A DNA stretch of 63,012 nucleotides from Acidobacteriota bacterium (lineage in GTDB: Bacteria; Acidobacteriota; Terriglobia; Bryobacterales; Bryobacteraceae), in assembly GCA_947470805.1 (NCBI GenBank), contig CANIVU010000047.1, forward strand, positions 1 through 63,012. The letters are read 5' to 3'. Below, one piece after another: positions 25,396 through 33,407 of the stretch. Numbering within the stretch: position 1 is the first letter of the stretch; each line of letters begins with the position of its first letter. Position numbers and translations under genes: made by a program. Under the pieces are notes generated by a model. That model was not told where the DNA came from and ran no database searches. It saw only the letters and a list, made by a program, of their open reading frames with translations.

Positions 25396-26778
25396 ATGTC
25401 GATATCACGGAGAGAGTTCACCCGATTGATGGGGGCTGGCGCAATGGCGCCAGCAGCGGGCCGGCGGCCGAATATCATTTTCATCCTGGCCGATGACTTG
25501 CGCTTTGACGATTTGAGCGCCGTGGGCAACACTGTTCTTCGGACGCCGAACCTGGATGCCCTGGCGAAGAACGGAATCCGGTTCGAGAACGCGTTTGTGA
25601 CGACGGCGATCTGCTGTTGCAGCCGGGCCAGCGTGCTGACTGGGCAGCACATGCGGCGCCATGGGGTGGAGGATTTCAAACGCCCCTTGACTGCCGCGCA
25701 GATGGAGAAGACCTATCCGGTGCTGCTGCGGAAGGCTGGTTATCGAACCGCCTTCCTGGGAAAGTTTGCCGTCGGGCAGCCCACGCCGGGAAACCGTGAG
25801 TTGGCTTTGCCGAAGCACCAGTTCGATTTCTGGTACGGCTTTCCGCAGAGCATCGATTTCCGGCAGGAGATCGACGGAACTGTCCGGCATCTGACGCCGG
25901 TGATGACGGAGAAGGCGATCTCGTTTTTGCGCTCGACGCCGGCGGAGCAGCCGTTCCTGTTGTCACTGAACTTCAAAGAGCCGCACGGCCCGTTCAACTA
26001 CTTCGACCCGGACCGGCCGAGTCAGTACAAGGACGTCCCGATTCCGGCGCCCGCGACGCATACCCGCGCGGATTTTGAAGCCGAGCCGGAGTTTCTGCGG
26101 CGTTCCTTGAACGGGACTAAAGACGGCCAGTGGCCGGCCGATGCCGAGGCGCAGCGGTTGGAGGAGGCGCGTATCTCCTACCACCTGGTGGCGGGGATTG
26201 ATGACGCTGTGGGGAAGGTGATGGCGGCGTTGCGGGAGTTGAATCGGGACGGCGAGACGATCGTGATTTTCACGTCCGACAACGGGTCGTTCCGCGGGGC
26301 GCACGGGTTTACGGGCAAGTGGATCATGTATGAAGAGTCGATCCGGGTGCCGCTGATTATTCGCGATCCGCGCATGCCGGAGAAGGTCCGGGGGACGTTG
26401 TGCAAGGAGATGGCGCTAAACATCGACATGGCGCCGACGATGCTCTCCATGGCGGGCGTGGCGGCGGATTCGGGGATGCAGGGACTGGACCTGTCGCCGA
26501 TTGTGGCGGGGCGGAAGATGTCGACGCGCACCGAGTGGTTCTACGAACACACCTACAACACGGATGCGCCGCGGCTTCCGATTGTGCGGAGCGAAGGGGT
26601 GCGCGGGACGCGGTGGAAGTATATCCGGTATCCGGAGATGAAGCCCGTGTTTGAGCAGCTGTTTGATTTGGCGGCCGATCCGGTGGAGCGGCATAATCTG
26701 GCGACGAAGCCGGAGCATAAGGCAGTGCTGGCGCGGTTGCGGCGGCGATGTGATGCATTGAAGCGCGCGGCGGCGTGA
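25396..26778 (+). CDS. Arylsulfatase-type sulfatase, Tat-exported
   Basis: A 460-residue S1-family sulfatase with a Tat-type start (SRREFTRLMGAGAM). The metal-binding PNIIFILADDLRFDD (25-39) carries Asp33-Asp34. The formylglycine motif is C73-C-C-S-R77, where Cys replaces the usual Pro at the third position; Cys73 is the residue expected to be oxidised to formylglycine. Later landmarks are LLRKAGYRTAFLGKF, SLNFKEPHGPF, TIVIFTSDNGSFRGAHGFTG (metal Asp-Asn and a catalytic Lys further on) and the C-terminal EQLFDLAADPVERHNLA block. It should release sulfate from glycan esters in the periplasm. It lies 15 bp after the TonB receptor; AGGAGG precedes its start. No maturase gene is in the window. 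Confidence 0.93.
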   Translation: MSISRREFTRLMGAGAMAPAAGRRPNIIFILADDLRFDDLSAVGNTVLRTPNLDALAKNGIRFENAFVTTAICCCSRASVLTGQHMRRHGVEDFKRPLTAAQMEKTYPVLLRKAGYRTAFLGKFAVGQPTPGNRELALPKHQFDFWYGFPQSIDFRQEIDGTVRHLTPVMTEKAISFLRSTPAEQPFLLSLNFKEPHGPFNYFDPDRPSQYKDVPIPAPATHTRADFEAEPEFLRRSLNGTKDGQWPADAEAQRLEEARISYHLVAGIDDAVGKVMAALRELNRDGETIVIFTSDNGSFRGAHGFTGKWIMYEESIRVPLIIRDPRMPEKVRGTLCKEMALNIDMAPTMLSMAGVAADSGMQGLDLSPIVAGRKMSTRTEWFYEHTYNTDAPRLPIVRSEGVRGTRWKYIRYPEMKPVFEQLFDLAADPVERHNLATKPEHKAVLARLRRRCDALKRAAA

Positions 26779-26782
26779 GCGG

Positions 26783-29545
26783 TTATTGGAGGTAGAGGAA
26801 CTCTTTGGAGTTGAAGAGGGTGTGCGCGAGAGTGGGCCAGGGGTTGGCTCCGAGCGACTCGGCGAGCTGTTTATAGGCTTTGACTTCTTCGGCCGACGGT
26901 GGGCGGAGGAGGGCGGTTTCAAACATCTTCGTCAGGCGCTGTTCAAACGTTCCTTGAGGCAGGCGGTCGGCCCAGCCCTGGGCTTGCTGGAGGACGAAGG
27001 GATCGTTTAGCATTGCCAGGGACTGCGTAGGGACGTTGGTGACGTCACGGTTGCCGCGGGTTTGGAGCGGGGCGGGGAAGTCGAAGATCTCCAGGAATTT
27101 GGGGCCCTGCATGCGGGTCACCTTGACGTAAATGCTGCGGCGGCCGTTGCCGTCGAGCGGGCCCTGGAAGAGCCGGCGGTAGTCCGTTGGTTCCTTGCGG
27201 TGCGGCTGGATGCTGGGGCCGTACATGGTCTCGTCGAGGCGGCCGGAGACGGCGAGCAGCGTATCGCGGATGGACTCGGCGTCCAGGCGGCGGATCTGAT
27301 TTTCGGCCTGGAAGGCGTTAGTCAAGAGCAGTTGTTTGATGAGAGCCTTTGTGGACCATCCGTTGCGCATGAAATCGGCGGCGAGGTGGTCGAGGAGGTC
27401 GGGGTTCGAGGGCGGATCACTAAGGCGGCCGAAGTTATCGGTAGAGGTGACGAGTCCTTTGCCGAAGATGTGGTGCCAGACGCGGTTGACGTAGACGCGG
27501 GCGGTTAACGGGTTTTCCGGGCTGGCCATAGCTTCGGCGACTTCCAGGCGACCGGAGCCGGACTTGTCCACCTGGCGGAGCTTCTCGGGCATCAGGCTCA
27601 GGAAGTGCCGGGGAGCGGGACGGCCGGGGTTTAGGGCTTGGCCGCTAAGGAAGATGGGGTGATCGGCACCTGGATCCATGTCGGCCATGGCGTTGACGAC
27701 GGCGGGCGCTTCGAGTTTGGCTTCGATGGCGCGGTATTCGGCGGTCAGCGCTTCGAGGGCGGGAATGGCGTCGCGGCGGTTATTGAGGAGCCCGGTTTCG
27801 ATGGCGCGGTTGAGCGCGAGGACGTCGGCATCAGTGGCCTGCTGGGCGGCCCAGCGGCGGATGGCGCCGGCGAGGGGGACGGTGGTTTTGGTGGGTTTGG
27901 GAGCGTCGGAGTCGTTGTGATACCAGGCCTGGGAGACGACGAACCAGGAGCGGGTGATAGTTTCCGCCGGGTTGGTTTTGAATCTGCCGGGGCGTTCGGG
28001 CAGGCGGGGGTTGTCGGTAATCGTATCGAGTTCGAGATAGGTGCGGAGTGGTTGGTCGTTGCGGGTCGGTACCTTTTCGAGGTGGAGCGCGGGGCCTTCG
28101 ATGAGCTTATGGTCTTCGCCAATGACACAGTGGTCCATGACGGTGCGGTGGGCGGCGGCGTTAGCGCCGGACATTTGGAATGTCAGGAACTTTTTGTCGC
28201 GCGGGAGGATTGGGGAGCGGAGGGAACCGTTCCATTTGTCGGTCGTGGCGTTGGTGGCGAGGCCGTTGGGGAAAATGGTTTCGAGGGCCGAGTCGCCCGA
28301 GGTGGCGATGGCGAAGTCGCCCGCTTTCACTGGTTCCAGGCCGATGCCAGAGGCAGACCAACCGGGGGGAAGGCCATTGGCGAAATTGACTGACGGGGCC
28401 GGGAGTTGTTGGATCTCGATTGTCGATTGGCCGGCTTGCTGGAGCCAGAGCGTTGTCAGTTGCTGCCGGATGTTGGTCTTCAGATTTGAGAGGTCGGGCC
28501 GGGTTGGTTTGTTGAGCGTATGAACAACGGGGCGGGAGCTATTGATGATGCCGTAGAGGGCATAGTAGTCTTCGGTGGGAATGGGGTCAAACTTGTGGTC
28601 GTGGCAGCGGGCGCAGCTGACGGTGACGCCCTGGAATGCCTTGGTTAGGGTGTCGATCTGGTTGTCGACGACGTCGGTGCGGATTTCGGGGAACTGGTTG
28701 CAGTTATCGTGGCCCATTTCGCCGAAGCGCCAGAAGGCGGTGGCGAGGGTGGATTCGTTCTGACCGTTAGCGAGGCGCGGGGTTTTGAGCAGGTCGCCCG
28801 CGACGTGTTCCTTCACGAACTGGTCGTAGGGGAGGTCCTGGTTGAAGGCGCGGATGAGGTAGTCCCGATAGCGCCAGGCGCCGTGGATTTCGTAGTTCCA
28901 CTCGTAGCCGTAAGTTTCGGCATAGCGCATGAGGTCGAGCCAGTGACGGGCCCAGCGTTCGCCGAAGCGGGGGCTGGTTAGCAGAGCATCGACGTAGTTG
29001 GCATACGCGTTAGGCGAGGAATCGTTGAGGAATTGCGCGAGGAGTTCCACTGTAGGTGGGAGGCCGGTGGCGGCATAGGCAGCACGCCGGGCGAGGGTGC
29101 GTTTATCGGCGGATTTCGCGGCCGTTTTCAGGAATGCGTCGATGGGCTGGGGCGGCACCTGGCGGAGGGGCTGGAAGGCCCAGTGGGGGGCCTTGGTTTC
29201 CTTCTGGGGCTGAGCGTTGGGCCAGGGTGCGCCGCGGTCGAGCCACTGCTCGATGGCCGCAATTTCATCGTTGGAGAGTTTCCCGCCGGGGGGCATTTTG
29301 AGGGCGCCTTGTTGGCGAATGGCGGCCTTGATTTGTTCAGCGCCGGGGCCGCGGTGGCCACCTTTGAGGATGGCGTCGCGCGAGTCGAGGCGGATGCCGG
29401 ATAGCTGTTGGGCCGGGCCGTGACAGCCCTGACATTTGGTGGCTAAAACGGGACGGACCCGGCTTTCAAAGAAAGCCGGGTCCGTGTTTGCGTCCTGCGC
29501 GGTAGAGAGCGCAATGCTGCATACTGCGAGGACGAGTAATCGCAT
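26783..29545 (-). CDS. PSD1 protein with planctomycete-type cytochrome c (DUF1549/DUF1553)
   Basis: A 920-residue exported protein. A signal peptide (MRLLVLAVCSIALSTAQ) is followed by a PSCyt1 heme domain with CQGCH (38-42) and a distal-Met segment (MPPGGKLSNDEIAAIEQWLD). A DUF1549 block comes next (RRAAYAATGLPPTVELLAQF, FGERWARHWLDLMRYAET, YDQFVKEHVAGD), carrying a second heme motif, CARCHDHKFDPI. A carbohydrate-binding-like middle follows, then DUF1553 (LTARVYVNRVWHHIFGKGLV, SNPDLLDHLAADFMRNGWST, SLAMLNDPFVLQQA). The architecture implies electron transfer coupled to glycan processing, but no reaction is established. It lies 2 bp behind a TonB receptor gene in the same operon. Confidence 0.92.
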   Translation of the reverse strand: MRLLVLAVCSIALSTAQDANTDPAFFESRVRPVLATKCQGCHGPAQQLSGIRLDSRDAILKGGHRGPGAEQIKAAIRQQGALKMPPGGKLSNDEIAAIEQWLDRGAPWPNAQPQKETKAPHWAFQPLRQVPPQPIDAFLKTAAKSADKRTLARRAAYAATGLPPTVELLAQFLNDSSPNAYANYVDALLTSPRFGERWARHWLDLMRYAETYGYEWNYEIHGAWRYRDYLIRAFNQDLPYDQFVKEHVAGDLLKTPRLANGQNESTLATAFWRFGEMGHDNCNQFPEIRTDVVDNQIDTLTKAFQGVTVSCARCHDHKFDPIPTEDYYALYGIINSSRPVVHTLNKPTRPDLSNLKTNIRQQLTTLWLQQAGQSTIEIQQLPAPSVNFANGLPPGWSASGIGLEPVKAGDFAIATSGDSALETIFPNGLATNATTDKWNGSLRSPILPRDKKFLTFQMSGANAAAHRTVMDHCVIGEDHKLIEGPALHLEKVPTRNDQPLRTYLELDTITDNPRLPERPGRFKTNPAETITRSWFVVSQAWYHNDSDAPKPTKTTVPLAGAIRRWAAQQATDADVLALNRAIETGLLNNRRDAIPALEALTAEYRAIEAKLEAPAVVNAMADMDPGADHPIFLSGQALNPGRPAPRHFLSLMPEKLRQVDKSGSGRLEVAEAMASPENPLTARVYVNRVWHHIFGKGLVTSTDNFGRLSDPPSNPDLLDHLAADFMRNGWSTKALIKQLLLTNAFQAENQIRRLDAESIRDTLLAVSGRLDETMYGPSIQPHRKEPTDYRRLFQGPLDGNGRRSIYVKVTRMQGPKFLEIFDFPAPLQTRGNRDVTNVPTQSLAMLNDPFVLQQAQGWADRLPQGTFEQRLTKMFETALLRPPSAEEVKAYKQLAESLGANPWPTLAHTLFNSKEFLYLQ

Positions 29546-29547
29546 GG

Positions 29548-32500
29548 TTAGAACTGGAGATTCAAACCAAGCTTCAGGAATCGGGGCAAGTTACCCTGCA
29601 CCGGGTTGAGGCGGCCGAAGGCGCCGTTGGTCACGTCGACAGACTGAATACCGGTGAACCAGGGGTGGTTGAAGGCATTCACCATTTCGAAGCGGAACTG
29701 CATCTTCACGCGCTCGTGGATCGGGAAGATCTTCGAGATCGAAGCGTCCCAGTTCTCGTAGCCAGGCGTGCGGACGTCGGAGAAACGCAGGGGGAAGTTC
29801 CGGAGAGTGAACGGTTCCTGCGCGCCGACGAAGCGGTTGGTGGCGGGGCTCACCCAGAGATCGGTATTGAAGTACTTACCGAGCGTGGGGTTGTCGAGTT
29901 TGGCCGAACCGTTGGTGACCTGACCGGCGTTGGGGTAGTTGATCGTGGCACCAGCCATATAGGTGATGTTGGCGTTCATTTCCCAGCCGCCGACGATGAA
30001 GTCAGCAACTTTATTGAAGTTAGACCCGAACTTCTTCCCACGGCCGACGGGCAGCTGCCAGACGGTGGCGAGGTTGAACTTGCGCGGGATATCGATGTCG
30101 GGCGCCGACTGCTTGACGAGGCTGGAAGAGCCCGGATCGGAGAGGTTGAAATCCTGCACGTTGAGGAAGGCAACCCGTTCGAGGGTCTTCGAAGCGGTGT
30201 AGCTGGCCAGGAAGGTCAGGCCCTGGGAGAAGCGCTTGGACGCCTTGATCTGGAAGGAGTCGTAGCGCTGACGCCCGATGGGCAGGTTGTTGATGCTGAG
30301 CGGCGTGTACTGCGGGAAAGTGAACAGGAGGGTCTGGCGGGTGATTGTGGCACCGTTCAAAGCCGCGTTGTTCGGGATCAAACCACGCATCGGGTTCGGG
30401 ATCTGGGTGTTGTAGTAGGCGTTATCGATGGCGCCCGTCGAGGTCCGGCGACCCAGTTCGTTGGTGGGAATGAAGTTGGCGGTGGTGCCGATCGGCAGTT
30501 TGTTGATCTGGTTGCCGACGTAGGCCGCTTCAACCAGGACGCCGCCGGCCAGCTCGCGCTGGATGTCGATGGAGTACTGATGGGAGTAGGGCAGCGGACG
30601 ATTCTGCCAGTTCACACCGAGGCCCTGGCCAAGGAAGCTGGCGGCGCCTTCGGCATTGCCGACGGCGGAGAGCAACCGGCCACCGGCCTGGTTGGTGAAA
30701 GCGTTGGCAAGCGTCACAGCCGGGCGGAGGTTATCCACGGTGGTGGTGACGTTGGTGCGCTGCGAGTAGCCCTGGTTGGAACCGGTGGCGCTCTGGCCCA
30801 TGTAGAAGAGGCCATAGCCGCCGCGGACGACCCACTTTTCGCCAAAGCGATAAGCGAGGCCGACGCGGGGGGCGAAGTTGTTCTTGTCCGCGTTGAAGGA
30901 GCCTCGGGGCGCTCCGCCCTGGTTGGCGAACTTGACGGCGCCTTTGAGGTTCAAACCCGTGGCCTGAGCGGCGATGGGGCTGGCGGCGTTGAAGTCGAGC
31001 GACTGGACCATACGGTCATAGCGTTCCCAGGAGGGCGATTCGTAATCCCAGCGCATACCGAGGTTGAGGGTGAGGCGGTTGGTGATTTTGAAGTCATCCT
31101 GGAAGAAGCCGGCGTAGAAGAAGTTGACGAACGAAGGATCGATGTTCCGATCGGCGAAGCCCGAAGAGGGGTAGCCCAACAGGAACGTCGCCAGTTCGTT
31201 GCCGGCGGTGGCTTCGGCCTGGTTGGACACGCGCTGCGTCCAGTTCCGGGTGAAGGTGTAGTTGCCGGAGGCGAAGCCCGGGTTGGCCGTGTTGTTGTTG
31301 TAGCGGCGGGCTTCGACGCCAAACTTCATGAAGTGACGGCCGATGACCTTGTTGATATTTGGCTGAATGGTGTAGGTGTCGAACGCGCCGGTGTTCTGGA
31401 GCGTGCCGGTTCCCATGGCCTGGTAGGCGCCGTTGAATTCAAAGCGCGGGAAGGCGAGCTTGGTGAACTGGTTGACGAGAGCCGAATCGAAACCCAACTG
31501 CTTGGGGTCGAAACCGGTGCCGTAGGAGCTACCGGAGGACTCTTCCCAGCGGTTGAGGCCGAGGCGCAAGTCGAACGTGGTGGTGGGGTTCAACGTGGAG
31601 GTCCAGTTGAAGCCGAAGGTACGGCCGTTGCGGATCAGCGGCGCGTTGCCAGTGGGTTCGGCGGGGTTGGATTCGTTGACGTTCTTGACGAAGACGAGAC
31701 CGCGGTACTCACTAAACGGGTTCTGGCCGTAACGGAAGTTGGTATTGTTCTTGGCGTTGACCTGATAGTCCATGCGGCCGCCCCACTGGAACATGTCCGC
31801 AACCCAGCGCGAGGGGTAGGGGTAGTTGAGAACCTGGGCGGGGCCATTGCCGGCCGAGGTCGGAGCGGGGTAATACTTCAATGCCGCGGTGGCGATGGGG
31901 CTGATGCGCGAAGCCGGGATGATGTTTCCGGGGAACGCGGTACGGGTGCCATCGGCGAGCGTGGTCAACGGATCGTAGATCGAGACCAGCGCATTCTGGG
32001 CGTTGCGCAGAGTGGAGAAGTTGCCGCCGCGCCAGTCCATGGCGGGCACGGTCTGCACACCGGGGTCGGCCGAACGCTGGCGCATTTCTTCGTGCGAAAT
32101 CGTCCAGAAGAGCTTGTTGCGGCCATCGAGCAGTTTCGGAATCAGGACCGGGCCGGAGAGGAAGAAGCCGTAGGAGTTGATGTTGTTCGGCGACTTCTTG
32201 ATGCCGCCGGCGTTCAATTCCCACTGGTTGGCATTCAGCTTGTCGTTCTGGAAGTATTCAAACAGGTTGCCGTGCAACTGGTTGGTACCGGACTTGGTGA
32301 CCATGGTGACGATGCCACCACCGGTGCGGCCGTATTGCGCGTCATAGGTATTGGTCAACACCTTGAATTCCTGTACGGATTCCATGGTGGGGACGTGGAT
32401 GACGGTACGGGAGGAGCGCACGTTGGACATGCCGTCCAGCAGCACTTCGTTTTCACCGGAGCGGCCGCCGTTGACGGAGAACCCGGTGGTGCCGCCGATG

Positions 32501-33024
32501 TCGAAGGAGCGCAGATAGCGCCAGCCGCCGGCCTTGAACACGCCGGGGGCGGCCCAGGCGATCTGGAAGGGGTTGCGGCCCTGCGTCGGCAGGTTGGCGA
32601 TCAGTTGATTGTTGAGGGCCGTATCGCGGTTGGCGGTTTCGGTCTGCAGTTGGCTAACGGCGGCGTTCACCGTGATCGAGTCGGCGACGGCGCCCACCTG
32701 GAGCTGGACGTCGAGACGGGCCTTGTCAAGTGATTGGAGAATCACGTTGTCACGAACGACGCGGCGGAAGCCGTCTTTTTCGAAGGTGATGTTGTAGGCC
32801 GCCGGTTCGAGGAGAGGGGTGCTGTAAAGTCCGCCATCATTGGTGGACGTGGAGATTTTGGTGTTCTTGGCGAGGTTGGTGACGGTGACCTGGGCTCCCG
32901 GAATAGGGGCGCCGGACGGGTCGGTAACGATACCGGACAGGCTGGCGCGAACTTCCTGCGCAGACACTGCGGCACCGGCTAGTAAGCATGCTAACAAAGC
33001 ACGCTGCAAGACGAGGCGATTCAT
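29548..33024 (-). CDS. TonB-dependent receptor with N-terminal carboxypeptidase-regulatory domain
   Basis: The frame extends upstream, but the ATG at 33024 follows TTTGGAG and opens a signal peptide (MNRLVLQRALLACLLAGAAV); 1158 residues. The regulatory sandwich is about 22-105 (SLSGIVTDPSGAPIPGAQVT), the plug about 125-240 (LIANLPTQGRNPFQIAWAAP, GGRSGENEVLLDGMSNVRSS, QYGRTGGGIVTMVTKSGTN), and the barrel runs to the terminal LNLQF. Its codon use looks less G/C-skewed than that of its neighbours. It is first in an operon with the cytochrome-bearing PSD1 gene 2 bp downstream, and has its own promoter-like sequence 50 bp upstream. Ligand unknown. Confidence 0.92.
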   Translation of the reverse strand: MNRLVLQRALLACLLAGAAVSAQEVRASLSGIVTDPSGAPIPGAQVTVTNLAKNTKISTSTNDGGLYSTPLLEPAAYNITFEKDGFRRVVRDNVILQSLDKARLDVQLQVGAVADSITVNAAVSQLQTETANRDTALNNQLIANLPTQGRNPFQIAWAAPGVFKAGGWRYLRSFDIGGTTGFSVNGGRSGENEVLLDGMSNVRSSRTVIHVPTMESVQEFKVLTNTYDAQYGRTGGGIVTMVTKSGTNQLHGNLFEYFQNDKLNANQWELNAGGIKKSPNNINSYGFFLSGPVLIPKLLDGRNKLFWTISHEEMRQRSADPGVQTVPAMDWRGGNFSTLRNAQNALVSIYDPLTTLADGTRTAFPGNIIPASRISPIATAALKYYPAPTSAGNGPAQVLNYPYPSRWVADMFQWGGRMDYQVNAKNNTNFRYGQNPFSEYRGLVFVKNVNESNPAEPTGNAPLIRNGRTFGFNWTSTLNPTTTFDLRLGLNRWEESSGSSYGTGFDPKQLGFDSALVNQFTKLAFPRFEFNGAYQAMGTGTLQNTGAFDTYTIQPNINKVIGRHFMKFGVEARRYNNNTANPGFASGNYTFTRNWTQRVSNQAEATAGNELATFLLGYPSSGFADRNIDPSFVNFFYAGFFQDDFKITNRLTLNLGMRWDYESPSWERYDRMVQSLDFNAASPIAAQATGLNLKGAVKFANQGGAPRGSFNADKNNFAPRVGLAYRFGEKWVVRGGYGLFYMGQSATGSNQGYSQRTNVTTTVDNLRPAVTLANAFTNQAGGRLLSAVGNAEGAASFLGQGLGVNWQNRPLPYSHQYSIDIQRELAGGVLVEAAYVGNQINKLPIGTTANFIPTNELGRRTSTGAIDNAYYNTQIPNPMRGLIPNNAALNGATITRQTLLFTFPQYTPLSINNLPIGRQRYDSFQIKASKRFSQGLTFLASYTASKTLERVAFLNVQDFNLSDPGSSSLVKQSAPDIDIPRKFNLATVWQLPVGRGKKFGSNFNKVADFIVGGWEMNANITYMAGATINYPNAGQVTNGSAKLDNPTLGKYFNTDLWVSPATNRFVGAQEPFTLRNFPLRFSDVRTPGYENWDASISKIFPIHERVKMQFRFEMVNAFNHPWFTGIQSVDVTNGAFGRLNPVQGNLPRFLKLGLNLQF

Positions 33025-33046
33025 TTGGACTCCAAAGCGAATGAGG

Positions 33047-33063
33047 TTCCCATAGTTCGGGAA
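33047..33063. promoter_or_regulatory. 17-bp palindrome TTCCC-N7-GGGAA in the receptor leader
   Basis: TTCCC (33047-33051), a 7-bp spacer, GGGAA (33059-33063). It lies between the proposed -10 box and the receptor start, so it could be an operator or a short leader hairpin. The architecture (5-7-5) equals that of the two GGTTC sites at 21.8 kb, but the half-sites differ. Confidence 0.35.
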
Positions 33064-33073
33064 GACTTGCAAG

Positions 33074-33102
33074 ATTATATCCCATTTTCTTAATGTATTC
33101 AG
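33074..33102 (-). promoter_or_regulatory. Promoter-like sequence for the TonB receptor/PSD1 operon
   Basis: On the minus strand a perfect TATAAT (33079-33074) is preceded at 17 bp by CTGAAT (33102-33097), which keeps only the TGA core of a -35 box. It begins 50 bp before the start codon. The surroundings are AT-rich against a GC-rich background. Confidence 0.5.
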
Positions 33103-33234
33103 GCCCTTAGTACTTTGGTTGGAGTATTGACACGCGATGGGGCTAGACCGGGTTTGGGTACTGAGTTGCCATGGTGGGGCCTCGGTTTTTTCTCTACCTT
33201 TAGGTATGCAAAACAACAGCGAGGGCAGATCCGC

Positions 33235-33381
33235 ATGGGTCATTCTTTGGCTTTAATGTTCGAAACCGTCGCACAGGTCCTTCACCAGTCCATCGATCCA
33301 GTGCCAGAGCGCTTCTTTCACTTGATGTCGGGGCTGGTGTTGATCGCCGTGGGATTCCGGATGCGGAAGAGTTTCGAGTAG
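33235..33381 (+). CDS. Possible small protein, 48 residues
   Basis: A short frame begins at ATG 33235, 9 nt after a GAGGG that could act as a ribosome site. It encodes an amphipathic start (LMFETVAQVLHQSIDPVPER) and a hydrophobic stretch (LMSGLVLIAVGF) followed by a basic end (RMRKSFE), as in a small membrane peptide. I do not recognise it. The surrounding 370-bp gap (33025-33395) otherwise holds the receptor promoter, a palindrome and a 9-bp tandem repeat. It could be a chance frame. Confidence 0.25.
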   Translation: MGHSLALMFETVAQVLHQSIDPVPERFFHLMSGLVLIAVGFRMRKSFE

Positions 33382-33407
33382 CGAATTTAGCGAATTTAGC
33401 GAATTGA
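33381..33407. repeat. Three tandem copies of a 9-bp unit (GCGAATTTA)
   Basis: GCGAATTTA, GCGAATTTA and GCGAATTGA lie head to tail. On the minus strand the asparaginase stop codon (33398-33396) falls inside the second copy, and the last two sense codons derive from the third. It probably arose by slippage and is a likely polymorphic site. Confidence 0.8.

Noticed and set aside
29665-32733. 1022-residue open frame on the plus strand
   Set aside because: It lies entirely opposite the TonB receptor gene, has Gly/Val/Glu-rich low-complexity composition and no domain. It is an antisense shadow of a high-GC gene.
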